From Bacillus gobiensis (GTDB lineage Bacteria; Bacillota; Bacilli; Bacillales; Bacillaceae), in assembly GCF_001278705.1 (NCBI RefSeq), contig NZ_CP012600.1, positions 4,189,417 to 4,253,416 of the forward strand: 64,000 bases of DNA, read 5' to 3'. This document shows, piece by piece, positions 42,760-52,289 of the stretch (positions are counted from its first letter, which is position 1; each line of letters opens with the position of its first letter). Below the pieces are notes generated by a model. That model saw only the letters and a list, made by a program, of their open reading frames with translations, was not told the origin of the DNA and did not search any database. The position numbers and the translations under genes were made by a program.

Positions 42760-44075
42760 TCTTTCTATTTAGAGTAAAGGAAATAGTCGTTCCTTCTCCC
42801 ATCGTACTCTCTGCCCAAACTGAACCGCCGTGCCCTTTTACGATTTCCTTTACAATCGCCAGTCCAAGTCCGCTGCCGCCTTTTGCTGAATCCCTTGAAG
42901 GATCCGCTTTAAAAAAATTGGTAAAAATATGGGGGAGAACATCCTCTGGTATTCCTGAGCCATTGTCGTTTATTTGGATGATCAGGTGATTCGTTTTCGG
43001 AATAATGCTTAGTGTAATTTTCTTATTTTCCTTATCAAGATATTTCAGGCTGTTTCCAACAATGTTGATAAGGACTCTTTTTAGCTGATCTCTGTCTACT
43101 TTTACCAAATAAGGGTCCTTCGCCTCTGCCTTAAGTGTAAAGGTTACACCATCCTTTTGATAATCAAAGGTAAGTTCCTCGATAAAATCCATAAGATAAG
43201 CGCGAATATTTATTGTTTCAAAATGGAAGGTAATTTTGTTTAAATCAAGCTTTGAGTATAAAAAGAGCTCGTCAATTAAATGATCTAATTCCTTTGATTT
43301 TGCAAAGATAACCTTAATGTATTCTTGTGTTTTTTCTGGTGTATTGGCGACCCCGTCCATGATTCCTCCCTAATTCATCGTTTTTATGGGATGTGATGGT
43401 AAAATCTAATTCTCCTGTGCTTATCTTTTTAGCTGCCCGAGACAGCTGATTCACCGGTTTTATGATGCTTCTTGATACGAAATAAGTTAGGAAACCGTTT
43501 GTAGCAATCAACCCAATTAGAATGACTCCTAAAAGGATAGGAATAAAGGTTTTGAAAAAACTTGAAAATACATTGGCATCTTGAATTAAAAAAATCGAAC
43601 CTTGCTCCCCATCTGGATAATAAAAATCCAGCTGTTTTAATGAAAAGAAGTCATGCCCGATCCTTGTAAACGGAGGGCCTGTTGCACCAAAAGCCGGCAG
43701 GTCACTGCTCTTCACCGATGAACTTCCCGGGGAGAGATAAATCGTTTCATTTCCTTTTAGAATCGCAAGAGTGGTTTGTTTTTGATTTAATTCTTCATTG
43801 ATTTCAGAAAGAAATGCAGAGTCTGTAAGCTTATCTGGTGTGAGATTCGCCTGTTTTAGCAGCTTGGCAGATACAGCAGAATGATCATTTCGCCAGCTTA
43901 TATGGTCACCGCTATTGAAATAAAAAGCCTGTAAACTAAATACCGCAATTACAAATAATAGGAATGGAATAACGACCATCAAAATATTGGAGATCAGCAG
44001 TCTTTTTCTTATTGACGACGTACGAATCGATTTCACCAGCTTTCTATGTGAATTCCGTGTTCTAAAAACAATCAT
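42722..44075 (-). pseudogene. Sensor histidine kinase with internal deletion of the H-box
   Basis: The N-terminal part has two membrane helices (near residues 27-48 and 172-193), an extracellular sensor region and a HAMP domain ending SHKNDELG. The sequence then shifts frame and resumes at GIMDGVANTPEKTQEYI, which in related kinases lies after the H-box. About 50 residues, including the phosphoacceptor His, are missing. Downstream the HATPase domain is intact (DQLKRVLINIVGNSLKYL, NDNGSGIPEDVLPHIFTNFFKAD, GGSGLGLAIVKEIVKGHGG). An autokinase cannot work without the His, so this is a pseudogene. Confidence 0.85.
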
Positions 44076-44223
44076 AACCCAGCATAAAAAACATTACACT
44101 GCAAGGATGAACAAGAAAATTATGCACTTTTATTTCTTAGGCACTTTTAGAATAAATGGGGATGTTTAAATTTTTTTAACTTAATGTTTAACTTTTTTTA
44201 AATACATGATTTGTTAAATCTTA

Positions 44224-44269
44224 AATTCAAGAACGGGACTTCCAAAAGTGGAAGCCCCGTTCTTGAATT
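44224..44269 (-). terminator. 20-bp stem hairpin after the split gene
   Basis: AATTCAAGAACGGGACTTCC (44224-44243) and GGAAGCCCCGTTCTTGAATT (44250-44269) enclose a six-base loop. The single A/C mismatch on the plus strand is a G-U pair in minus-strand RNA, so the structure serves the leftward transcript from 44998. The T-tract is weak. Confidence 0.65.
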
Positions 44270-44290
44270 CTAAAAAGTGACCTATTGTAT

Positions 44291-44998
44291 CTATTTTAAA
44301 AGTTCAAAGAATTCGTGTTCTGGTTTCATCATTTTTGTACCTTTTTCTGATTGTAAATAAATTTCTTTATCGCTTTCAAAGAGAACCTTTATTTCTAAGT
44401 TTCCAAGTTCAATTACCTTTGATTCATTGCGAGGTTCTATATCTTTATTCCAATCAGTCGCTTCGTTAATAAAACGAGTAATTTCTTCCATTTTGTTTTT
44501 ATCATTTATTTCAGTACAGTTGTTATCAGACGGTTTTTGGTAGATACAGATACGTTCTGGAACTTTATCTATCCAAATTGTTGAATTATAGATTGGAGTT
44601 TTATCGAAAATGACCTCTGTTTGATCTTCTAATTAATTGTAGTGGGCTAAAATCAATAACTCAGCATCAAATCCTTTTTTTATCCATCGAGAATTAAATC
44701 CGCTCCAATCATTTTCTGAGTCATCATCGTTAAGTGCCGAGTCCTTATTTTTAACGACCCACCCATATTTAGGAAGTGCTTTCGAGTAAAATTCATAGAT
44801 ATCAATCCAATGATTACCTTCAATAATATATTGATGTTCAGTTGGTTTTAACCCTTTGAATAAAGGGATGTCTTTGTGCTCTTCTGGAATAATGGTCATT
44901 CCCTTATAAGTATCGTCTGTAATTTTTTGATATGCAAACCCACTTAGGATAATGAAAATTACAATAATTCCATATAGAAGCCATTTTATTTTTCTCAT
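44291..44998 (-). pseudogene. Membrane-anchored protein gene split by one nonsense codon
   Basis: From 44998 (behind GAGAGGAA) the frame encodes a membrane helix (LLYGIIVIFIILSGFAYQ), an extracytoplasmic part ending LILAHYN and a TAA at 44633. The same frame then continues without shift as LEDQTEVIFDKTPIYNSTIWIDKVPERICIYQ to LYLQSEKGTKMMKPEHEFFELLK and stops at 44291. A CAA-to-TAA change would explain it. Total length is 235 residues. I recall an intact Bacillus family of this kind, of unknown function. Confidence 0.75.
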
Positions 44999-45122
44999 TT
45001 AATTCCTCTCTATTTACTATATTTGTTGATTGGTTATTTTAGCCTATCATAAATAGCATTTGTTCAAAATAAGTAATTGTCAACTTGATAAATTTCAACA
45101 GAGTTAATGAAAAGAACCCAAA

Positions 45123-45156
45123 CAAAAAAGCCAAGCATTATAGAGAATGCTTAGCC
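45123..45156 (-). terminator. Terminator of the yczE-like gene
   Basis: On the minus strand GGCTAAGCATT and AATGCTTGGC pair, followed by TTTTTTG. Confidence 0.8.
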
Positions 45157-45797
45157 TAATGAGCCGGATGTGATGCTTTTTCAGCAAATTTTATAATGAT
45201 AAGTTCTAACAGATGCTTTGACTGCGGCAAGGAGTAGCTCAAAATCGTACCGGTAAATAGGGCAATGATAATCGTGCCAATCCCGATTGGTCCTCCAAGC
45301 AGCCAGCCGATAGCTAAAACGCTGATTTCAATCATGTTTCTGACCTTTTTCACGTTCATACCGGTTTTTTCGGAGATTAACATCGTCAGTGTATCTCTTG
45401 GGCCGGCTCCTAATCCAGCTGATACATAGATGCCTATTCCATAGCCAATAATTAAAACGCCGGTAATAAACGTAATTGTTGATACGATCAGACTGTGCGG
45501 TTCTGGAATGATCATTGTAAAAAAGTCTATAAGCAGCCCGATCAGCAGCATATTAATTAATGCGCCGAGCTTGGGCAGTGATTTCGTAAACAAGCATGTA
45601 CCAAATATAATAAATGCTCCGGCAATAATCGACCATTGACCGATCGTTAAACCGAAATGTGCAAATAATCCATAATGAAAGGAGTCCCACGGTGATATTC
45701 CTAAAGCTTTTCCTTCGATTGTCAACGACACGCCGAAAGCGAGAATAAAGAGTCCCGCAAAATAAAAAAGCCAGCGTATAAGCAACTCGTGTTTCAA
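45156..45797 (-). CDS. YczE/YyaS/YitT family membrane protein
   Basis: The 213-residue protein has five to six membrane helices with the YczE-type motifs FAGLFILAFGVSLTIEGKALGISPWDSFHYGL and YVSAGLGAGPRDTLTM, and GIGTIIIALFTG near the end. YczE is needed for surfactin production in B. subtilis, but the general role of the family is unclear. It starts with TTG at 45797 behind GGAAGGG and is monocistronic. Confidence 0.88.
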   Translation of the reverse strand: MKHELLIRWLFYFAGLFILAFGVSLTIEGKALGISPWDSFHYGLFAHFGLTIGQWSIIAGAFIIFGTCLFTKSLPKLGALINMLLIGLLIDFFTMIIPEPHSLIVSTITFITGVLIIGYGIGIYVSAGLGAGPRDTLTMLISEKTGMNVKKVRNMIEISVLAIGWLLGGPIGIGTIIIALFTGTILSYSLPQSKHLLELIIIKFAEKASHPAH

Positions 45798-45979
45798 TAC
45801 TGTCCCTTCCTTCTATTATTGTCCGTGAAATAATATAACACACTAACTAATAGGTTTGAACCCTGTATGTAAAAATTTATAAAAAGTTTTTCATTAGTTT
45901 TTTGTAGTAAGAAAAATAAAAAATATGTGAGTTTTCTAACATTATTTGAAATGATCCTTCTGGCAATTCTTTAGGATAA

Positions 45980-46012
45980 TAAAAAAACCGCCCCATTATG
46001 CAATCGGGGCTG
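45980..46012 (-). terminator. Terminator after the peptide-transporter remnant
   Basis: On the minus strand GCCCCGATTGCATAATGGGGC forms a hairpin, followed by GGTTTTTTTATT. Confidence 0.75.
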
Positions 46013-46020
46013 ACTTTCCA

Positions 46021-46227
46021 TTATCGTACGCCTTTCATAAAAGTTTGTATGAAAGGAGAGAAAAACAAAAGTAAGAAACCAAGTAAAATTGAAACCAATC
46101 CAATCGCTCCAAAATAAATCAATTCCGTTTCCGGAGTATAGAGCTTTACAATTTGCGCATTAATTGCTTGGGCTGAAGCGTTTGACATAAACCACAAGCC
46201 CATCGATTGTGCCGAGAAAGCTTTAAT
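46021..46227 (-). pseudogene. C-terminal remnant of a POT-family di/tripeptide transporter
   Basis: The frame IKAFSAQSMGLWFMSNASAQAINAQ and the following EIVKLYTPETE-like stretch, then a membrane helix and SPFIQTFMKGVR, match the last two helices of DtpT/POT transporters. The sequence before IKAF leaves the family abruptly and meets a stop. About 400 residues of the N-terminus are missing, so only the tail and its terminator survive. Between here and 46427 I see nothing else. Confidence 0.8.
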
Positions 46228-46426
46228 TGAATGGAAACATTATTTCTTTAGTAAGAAAACACTTTAGAATAATAAAAAAATTATAAAAAGATAAAATATG
46301 GGCATGATCGCTTACAAATTACGGCATGAAATATTTTCCCCTCCGTAATTGCTCTTAAACCTGATTTTGTATTTTTTGGTTTAACTGAGGGATTAATGGT
46401 GACTATGGTATATTTTCTTACAACAA

Positions 46427-46454
46427 AAAAACCTCAAAAAAAATGAGGTTTTAA
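46427..46454 (-). terminator. Terminator of aspartokinase gene
   Basis: On the minus strand AAAACCTCA TTTTTTT TGAGGTTTTTTTG, overlapping the stop codon. Confidence 0.8.
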
Positions 46455-47815
46455 TAAGCTGGAACTTTTGAGAAAAATTCTTCGTACAGTGCTTTAACGG
46501 ATTGTTTTTCCTGGGCTTCTTTTACGGCAAACATCATACTGACTTCAGAACAGCCTTGATTGATCATTTCGATATTGACCTTGGCTTCGGAAAGGGCTCT
46601 TGAAGCTCTTGCAGTCGTTCCTACGTTGTGCCTCATTGCTTCCCCAACCACCATAATAAGAGCAAGGTTATGTTCGATTAGTACTTCATCTACAGAAAGC
46701 TCATTCTTTAATCGTTCAGAGATGGCTATTTCTGTCTGTTCATCCATTTGGTCCTGCTTAAGGATAATCGTGATGTCATCGATACCGGATGGAATATGTT
46801 CATACGTTAAACCGTAATCTTCGAGAATTTGCAAAACTTTTCTGCCAAATCCGATTTCTTTGTTCATTAAGTATTTGCTGATGTAAATGCTGCAAAATCC
46901 ATTATCGTTCGCGATCCCGACGACAGGTCCGTTTGTAAGCTGACGTTGGCTGACAATCTTAGTTCCCGGTGCAGACGGGTTATTCGTATTTTTAATATTA
47001 ACCGGAATGCCAGCTCGGAATGCAGGGATTAACGCTTCATCATGAAAGACATTAAATCCGGCGTATGAGAGCTCGCGCATTTCCCGATACGTCAATTCTG
47101 TAATTTCTTTCGGCTGATCAACAATGGTTGGATTGACTGAAAAAACTGCATCTACATCTGTAAAATTCTCATAAAGATCTGCTTTTGTTCCATTTGCAAG
47201 AATTGATCCGGTAATATCTGAGCCGCTTCTTGAAAAGGTGATGACTTCGCCTGCTTCGTTATATCCGAAAAAGCCAGGGAAAACTACGACACCGGGAATA
47301 TTTCTTAATTGGTAAAGGTTAGTGTACGAATCAGGCAAAACTTGTGTGTATCCAGGTTCGTCTGTTACAAAAAGACCGGCATCTTTAGGGTTCATGTACG
47401 TAGCTTCAATTCCCTTATGCCGAAAAAATGCAGCAATGAGCTTTGCATTATTGTCCTCACCGCTAGCCTTGATTGCATCAATATATCTGTCGGGATTCTT
47501 TTTATCTCCATTTAATAAACTGATCAAATCGCTTTTGATTTGTTGGATTATCTCTTCGGATAACCCGATTTCATTGGCTATTGAAGAATATCTTTCGATG
47601 ATTTTATCCAGAATATCTGGAGTTTCTCCCTTATGCAAGTATGCTTTTGCGCAAGAGATCAATAGATCTGTTACTTTTGTGTCATGACCGAATCGTTTCC
47701 CAGGTGCAGAAACTACAACAATCTTTCTAGAAGGATCCGATACTACGATATCTAAAACTTTTTCGAGCTGGTGTCCTGAAGCTAGTGAGCTGCCGCCAAA
47801 TTTTACAACCTTCAT
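46451..47815 (-). CDS. yclM: Aspartokinase III (YclM type)
   Basis: The 454-residue enzyme phosphorylates aspartate, the first step to lysine, threonine and methionine. KVVKFGGSSLASG opens the kinase domain, FSRSGSDITGSILANG and YENFTDVDAVFSVNP follow, and two ACT domains (about 315-450, with GIANDNGFCSIYI and VVGEAMRHNVGTTARASRAL) provide feedback control. The length and sequence match B. subtilis YclM (ThrD), the threonine/lysine-sensitive isoenzyme. No lysine riboswitch is evident upstream. Confidence 0.94.
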   Translation of the reverse strand: MKVVKFGGSSLASGHQLEKVLDIVVSDPSRKIVVVSAPGKRFGHDTKVTDLLISCAKAYLHKGETPDILDKIIERYSSIANEIGLSEEIIQQIKSDLISLLNGDKKNPDRYIDAIKASGEDNNAKLIAAFFRHKGIEATYMNPKDAGLFVTDEPGYTQVLPDSYTNLYQLRNIPGVVVFPGFFGYNEAGEVITFSRSGSDITGSILANGTKADLYENFTDVDAVFSVNPTIVDQPKEITELTYREMRELSYAGFNVFHDEALIPAFRAGIPVNIKNTNNPSAPGTKIVSQRQLTNGPVVGIANDNGFCSIYISKYLMNKEIGFGRKVLQILEDYGLTYEHIPSGIDDITIILKQDQMDEQTEIAISERLKNELSVDEVLIEHNLALIMVVGEAMRHNVGTTARASRALSEAKVNIEMINQGCSEVSMMFAVKEAQEKQSVKALYEEFFSKVPAY

Positions 47816-47956
47816 GTTACATCTCCTAAAGTTAAAGTGTCATTCTAAAATTATCTTTCATTATCGCTCTTTTTCAGGGAATAATCAAGAGTTTTCTTTC
47901 CTGAATGAACAGATGTATTTTTGATGTGGACTTTATTTGAATAAAATGAATTAACA

Positions 47957-47986
47957 AAAAAAGATGGGATCTCATCTCCCATCCTT
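47957..47986 (-). terminator. Terminator of the DUF421 gene
   Basis: On the minus strand GATGGGA GATGAGA TCCCATC is followed by TTTTTTTG, directly after the stop codon. Confidence 0.85.
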
Positions 47987-48625
47987 TCACTCATTGTTCT
48001 TTGCAACGTAGAGGCCGTTTTCCTCAGACCATTCCGCATAATAAATGTCTTTCATTTTCGTATAGCCGTTCTCCTTCAAAAGACGGATCAGCCATTCTTT
48101 GTTTTTGCCTTTGCATTTTAATTCGTCTTCGATGATCTCGCCCTCATTTACGACAAGTGAAGAAGGCTCCGTAACTCTTTCATCATTTCGTAGTACACTA
48201 AGTTTTCCGCTTGGCTCTAATTGCGCAAACCTGACTTCCTTAAGTGAAAAAATTCCCTGCTCTCGAAGCATCGTACGGAATTGCTCCATCTCCAGCTTGT
48301 TTTTTTCAAATATTTCCGGCTTCACTCGCCCATGCTCCACAAGTATGGAAGGCTCTCCCTTTAAAAACTTTCTGAATCTATCATTTTTTTGTACGGCGAA
48401 GTCAAATAAAAATATAAGAGTTCCCCAGAGTGCGATTGCATAAACAAGATGCAAGACATTCACATTATCCTGGTAAAGCGATTCCTCTAAAATTCCCCCT
48501 AGAACGATTGCATAAATGAAATCAATAGGTGTGACCTGTGACATATCTTTTTTTCCTAAAATACGTACACAGATTAATAATGTAATTAATCCGATAATTA
48601 TTTTTAAACTGATGGCTCCAAACAT
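47987..48625 (-). CDS. DUF421 (YetF-type) membrane protein
   Basis: The 212-residue protein has three N-terminal membrane helices (ISLKIIIGLITLLICVRILGKKDMSQVTPIDFIYAIVLGGILEESLY) and a cytoplasmic domain with ILVEHGRV, LREQGIFSLKEVRFAQLEPSGKLSVL. The YetF family is linked to spore and membrane functions, with no clear biochemical role. Start follows ACGGAGGTACG. It is monocistronic. Confidence 0.9.
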   Translation of the reverse strand: MFGAISLKIIIGLITLLICVRILGKKDMSQVTPIDFIYAIVLGGILEESLYQDNVNVLHLVYAIALWGTLIFLFDFAVQKNDRFRKFLKGEPSILVEHGRVKPEIFEKNKLEMEQFRTMLREQGIFSLKEVRFAQLEPSGKLSVLRNDERVTEPSSLVVNEGEIIEDELKCKGKNKEWLIRLLKENGYTKMKDIYYAEWSEENGLYVAKNNE

Positions 48626-48651
48626 TTATTCGTACCTCCGTGTTAATTCTT

Positions 48652-48690
48652 TTAAAAAGACACTATTCAATCATTTGAACAGTGTCGAAG
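48652..48690 (-). terminator. Terminator of gspA
   Basis: On the minus strand GACACTGTTCAAAT and ATTGAATAGTGTC pair imperfectly, followed by TTTTTAAAAG. Confidence 0.7.
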
Positions 48691-48695
48691 TCATT

Positions 48696-49547
48696 TTAAA
48701 TGCTATTAGCAATTGCGGTAGCACTCGTCCAATTTGTCAGCTGCAAATAGTCAAAGTATTTTTTTGCATATGGATGCTTTGTTTGTGAGTTCCAAGGTTT
48801 TTCAGGTCCGCAAAAATGAACAATCGCCGGATTCAGCCGGGTTTCTATATGCTTTTTCTGGTCGATTAGCGATGCGGGAATTTTTTCCTTCAAAATAATG
48901 TGGGATTGCGCGTTCCACCTTGGATGAAGCTGATGCCATTTGTCATGTAAAATAGCGTTTAAAGCATCTTGATCATGAAATTCTAATTCTGGAGATTCTT
49001 TCATGAAATTCAGAACTTTGTTAGAAATATCTTTCTTTCTCCATTGAACAAAATCAATGATCATCATTCCAGAATTAAAATATTTCGATGTTTCGCTAAT
49101 CTGCATCTTTTCTAATCGATGGTGCTGTCCTGCATCTTCAACCGCTGCACACGGATAAGGATGAAAATCATAATCCCATAGCTTTGAGATGTCCTCCAAG
49201 ACCACGGCGTCACAATCAATGTAAATGGCTTTGTTTACATCTGGGTCAGTAATAAGCTCAGGGATGCAGATCCGATAGTAAGCAGCTTTTGTAATATGCT
49301 TGCTTTCATAAGCATGTTCAAACTGTTGTTTATCAATTTCTAAAAATTGAATTGGTATGCCAAATTTAAAAGTTGTTTCCTGTAATCGTTTCTTATTATG
49401 CTCTTTAATGCCTCCGTCAATGACGTAAAGCTTAACCTTTCTTGTCTTATCCATATTCTTTAGCAAGGATACAAACATCACTCCCAAATGCTGCGCATAA
49501 TTGTCATCTGCGGATGATACGATATGCATTGTTTTTCGATTTGTCAT
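48696..49547 (-). CDS. gspA: Glycosyltransferase family 8, general stress protein A-like
   Basis: The 283-residue GT8 enzyme has the donor-binding start VSSADDNYAQHLGVMFVSLL, the DxD-type motif YIDCDAVVLEDI near residues 108-119, NSGMMIIDF and the final HFCGPEKPW. It should transfer a sugar from a nucleotide donor; the acceptor is unknown. B. subtilis GspA of the same length is a SigB-dependent stress protein; I see no unambiguous SigB promoter here. Start follows GGAGAGG. Confidence 0.88.
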   Translation of the reverse strand: MTNRKTMHIVSSADDNYAQHLGVMFVSLLKNMDKTRKVKLYVIDGGIKEHNKKRLQETTFKFGIPIQFLEIDKQQFEHAYESKHITKAAYYRICIPELITDPDVNKAIYIDCDAVVLEDISKLWDYDFHPYPCAAVEDAGQHHRLEKMQISETSKYFNSGMMIIDFVQWRKKDISNKVLNFMKESPELEFHDQDALNAILHDKWHQLHPRWNAQSHIILKEKIPASLIDQKKHIETRLNPAIVHFCGPEKPWNSQTKHPYAKKYFDYLQLTNWTSATAIANSI

Positions 49548-49628
49548 GATTATCCTCTCCTTTGTTGTGTATTTTCTATATACCCGATTTTCGATTATTA
49601 AACTCTAAAAAGAGCATCTTCAAAACAA

Positions 49629-49660
49629 AAAGAGCATCGGATCCCTCGACCGACGCCCTT
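49629..49660 (-). terminator. Terminator of the CBS/CorC transporter gene
   Basis: On the minus strand GGCGTCGG and CCGATGCTC flank a loop, followed by TTTTTG. Confidence 0.7.
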
Positions 49661-50952
49661 TAAGCAGCTTTGACTTCAACTAATAAAATGTGATGATTTT
49701 CAATATCCTTTACTTTGAAAATGTACCCTTCATCTCTAATTTCGGTTCCGGGCTTGGCATCAATACGTTGAGAGAGGATCCATCCCCCGATTGTATCAAC
49801 ATTTTCGTTAGATAAATCAATGCCCAGCAGCTCGTTTACTTCGTTGATTAATAGTTTTGCATTCAAAATATAGTGGTCATCCTTTAATTTTCGGATATCT
49901 GAAATTTCATCTTCGTCAAATTCATCTTGAATTTCGCCAACTATTTCCTCAAGAATATCTTCAATCGTCACTAAACCGGATGTTCCGCCATATTCGTCGA
50001 ACAGAATGGCCATTGGTGTACGTGCCTTTTGCATTTGAATCAATAAATCATAGACAGGAATGGTTTCGATAACTTGGATGACAGAATGAATATAGGGCTC
50101 TAAATGCTTTTTATCAGGGGGATCTCCAGAGAGCAAGGCAAACATCATTTCCTTAATGTTGATCACGCCAAGCACTGTATCTTTATCCCCTTTTATTAAC
50201 GGATAACGTGTAAAATGAGTGTCGTTGATGAATTTTTTCATGTCATTCAGCGGATCATCAATAGATATACAAATCATTTCATTCCGGGGTACCATAATTT
50301 CTTTTGCCAACCTATTATCGAATTTAAAAATATTATTGACGTACTGCAATTCTCTCTTATTAATTTCACCGCTTTGGTAGCTCTCGGATAAAAGATGCCT
50401 AAGCTCTTCTTCCGAATACGCTAATTCAGACTCTGACGTGAGCTTTAATCCGAAAAATCTGGTGATAAGCCGAGCGGATTGATTCAATAACCAGATGAAA
50501 GGAAAGAGAATCTTGTAAAACCAAATGAGCGGTTTTGCAAATAGCATCGTGATCTGTTCCGCTTTTTGAATAGCTGCTGATTTTGGAGCCAGTTCTCCAA
50601 CGACGACATTTAAAAACGTAACTAGAGAAAAAGCGATTGCAAATGAAACTAGATGTGTAATTGCTTCATTTAATCCAGCTTTTAAAAATAGAGGCTGCAA
50701 AAGGGATACAACAGTCGGCTCACCCAGCCATCCCAGTCCTAATGCTGTCATCGTTATTCCCAATTGGCAAGCAGAAAGAAACTCATCAATATGTGAAATG
50801 ACGTGCTTTGCTGTTAGTGCTCCTTTTGCCCTTTGGGCTACAAACTGGTCAATCCTTGACTTTCGTGCTTTTACAATCGAAAACTCCATTGCTACAAAAA
50901 ATCCAGTTAAGGCAATTAGTATTATTAATAAAATTAGTTTGATAATAACCAA
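49660..50952 (-). CDS. DUF21/CBS/CorC-domain transporter (hemolysin C family)
   Basis: The 430-residue protein has a DUF21 membrane domain (residues 1-195; [20 protein letters not shown]), two CBS domains (about 205-335; [43 protein letters not shown]) and a C-terminal CorC_HlyC domain. Relatives such as YhdP, YrkA and MpfA export magnesium. It starts at TTG 50952, five bases after AAAGGCGG, which lies inside a hairpin (see 50958). Divergent from a CorA-type Mg transporter gene, so magnesium balance is a coherent theme. Confidence 0.92.
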   Translation of the reverse strand: MVIIKLILLIILIALTGFFVAMEFSIVKARKSRIDQFVAQRAKGALTAKHVISHIDEFLSACQLGITMTALGLGWLGEPTVVSLLQPLFLKAGLNEAITHLVSFAIAFSLVTFLNVVVGELAPKSAAIQKAEQITMLFAKPLIWFYKILFPFIWLLNQSARLITRFFGLKLTSESELAYSEEELRHLLSESYQSGEINKRELQYVNNIFKFDNRLAKEIMVPRNEMICISIDDPLNDMKKFINDTHFTRYPLIKGDKDTVLGVINIKEMMFALLSGDPPDKKHLEPYIHSVIQVIETIPVYDLLIQMQKARTPMAILFDEYGGTSGLVTIEDILEEIVGEIQDEFDEDEISDIRKLKDDHYILNAKLLINEVNELLGIDLSNENVDTIGGWILSQRIDAKPGTEIRDEGYIFKVKDIENHHILLVEVKAA

Positions 50953-50957
50953 ATCAA

Positions 50958-50998
50958 CCGCCTTTCTTTGGATAAGAAAGGCGACACCTCCTATTCAT
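50958..50998 (-). promoter_or_regulatory. Hairpin covering the ribosome binding site, with a possible leader peptide
   Basis: CGCCTTTCTT (50959-50968) and AAGAAAGGCG (50974-50983) form a perfect 10-bp stem with a five-base loop. On the minus strand the second arm includes AAAGGCGG, the only ribosome binding site for TTG 50952. A 14-codon frame [14 protein letters not shown] spans the hairpin from 50998 and stops at 50954, just before the start, and an unused AGGAGGTG lies in it. Translation control of the transporter is a reasonable inference. Confidence 0.5.
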
Positions 50999-51127
50999 TC
51001 CCCTAAAAACGTTCCCATCCTTTAGTATGTTTCCACAAAAAATTTTGCTGAAACCACCTATTTGTTTAATTTCATCGTAATTTGGGCAAAGAAATAAAAA
51101 AAACATTCAGCAAAGAGGAGAGCATTT

Positions 51128-52084
51128 ATGGAAATACATCGTGGTGAGGATTGGGTATGGTATCAATTGATAAATGAAACCGAGGAGGAAGGAAAAAAGT
51201 TAACCGAGCAGTTTCAAATGCCGCAATTCCTGCATTGGTATGAGACGATCGACCCGAACAAACGTAATACACTACATATTGATACTGCTTTAAGGAATAA
51301 AGAAGCAGTCTATGGATCGTTTCATTACACACAAGATCTTCACGAAGAGGCGGATCACTCAGTGTTTCATTTTTATGTGACACGCGATCATTTGTTTACG
51401 GTTGACCTGGATATGTCCATTCTTAAAGGGATTGACCAAAAACAAGTAAATGACCAAGCCAAAAATGCTCCGGATTCGATCGAAGGCTTTTTGGTCATAT
51501 TAGGGGAGATGTTGAAGGGGTATTTGGAAGGAATCGATATCTTAGAAATGCGGCTTCAGAATTTGAAATGGCAAATTTATGCTGACAATAATAAAAGTAT
51601 TGTTGATCAAGTTCTTGTGCTTCGCCATGAGATATTAATTTGGAAAGGCCTGATTATGTCGATAAAGAAAATTTTGATGGCGGTTGAGGAAACTTTTTTA
51701 ATTGACAGCCCTCAAAAAGAAGCGTTCCTTCGAACAAGCAAGAGAGTGGACAGAGGTTTTATTTTTGCAAGTGAATTTGAAGAGGAACTAAGTTATCTGA
51801 TGCATTCAGAAGAGGTCATCACTTCTCACCGCGGCAATGAAATCGTCAAATCATTAACAATATTTACAGTGCTATTTACGCCAATGACAGCACTAGGAGC
51901 GTTATGGGGAATGAACTTTGAATTTATGCCTGAGCTGTCTTTCAAATACGGCTATTTATTTGCGATTGTACTTATTCTTTTATCTACTTTGCTTATCTAT
52001 CTTTATTTGGTGAAGAAAGGCTGGACCGGAGATATACTAAAGGATAAAAAGAAGAAAATTCTGAGGAAAAGGCGTTCGGACTAA
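51128..52084 (+). CDS. CorA-like divalent cation transporter
   Basis: The 318-residue protein has a long cytoplasmic helical domain and two C-terminal membrane helices; the signature Gly-Met-Asn is present in ALWGMNFEFMPEL near residue 265, just before the last helix. CorA channels import Mg2+ (or transport Zn2+/Co2+). The divergent gene encodes a CorC/hemolysin-C type protein, often an Mg2+ exporter. Start follows AAAGAGGAGAGC. Confidence 0.92.
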   Translation: MEIHRGEDWVWYQLINETEEEGKKLTEQFQMPQFLHWYETIDPNKRNTLHIDTALRNKEAVYGSFHYTQDLHEEADHSVFHFYVTRDHLFTVDLDMSILKGIDQKQVNDQAKNAPDSIEGFLVILGEMLKGYLEGIDILEMRLQNLKWQIYADNNKSIVDQVLVLRHEILIWKGLIMSIKKILMAVEETFLIDSPQKEAFLRTSKRVDRGFIFASEFEEELSYLMHSEEVITSHRGNEIVKSLTIFTVLFTPMTALGALWGMNFEFMPELSFKYGYLFAIVLILLSTLLIYLYLVKKGWTGDILKDKKKKILRKRRSD

Positions 52085-52134
52085 ATCGGAAAAGCTGTCG
52101 TAAAATTAAAGATAACGAACATATTAATTTAATT

Positions 52135-52159
52135 GCTGCCCTTGTGGCAGTTTTTTTAT
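52135..52159 (+). terminator. Terminator of the corA-like gene
   Basis: CTGCC CTTGT GGCAG followed by TTTTTTTA. Confidence 0.8.
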
Positions 52160-52289
52160 TTATTAAACTTATTTCATAATATTTTCGAATTTTACAATAA
52201 GTTTACTAATCACTTAATATTCCTTAAAACTTCAGCTATAAAATTTACTTTGGTTCTACAAATTTTGTAAATGGAGGTAAGGGATTATA

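Noticed and set aside
47816..47986. Lysine riboswitch upstream of aspartokinase
   Set aside because: The gap is short and lacks the long paired helices of the L box; the DUF421 terminator does not lie in the aspartokinase leader direction.
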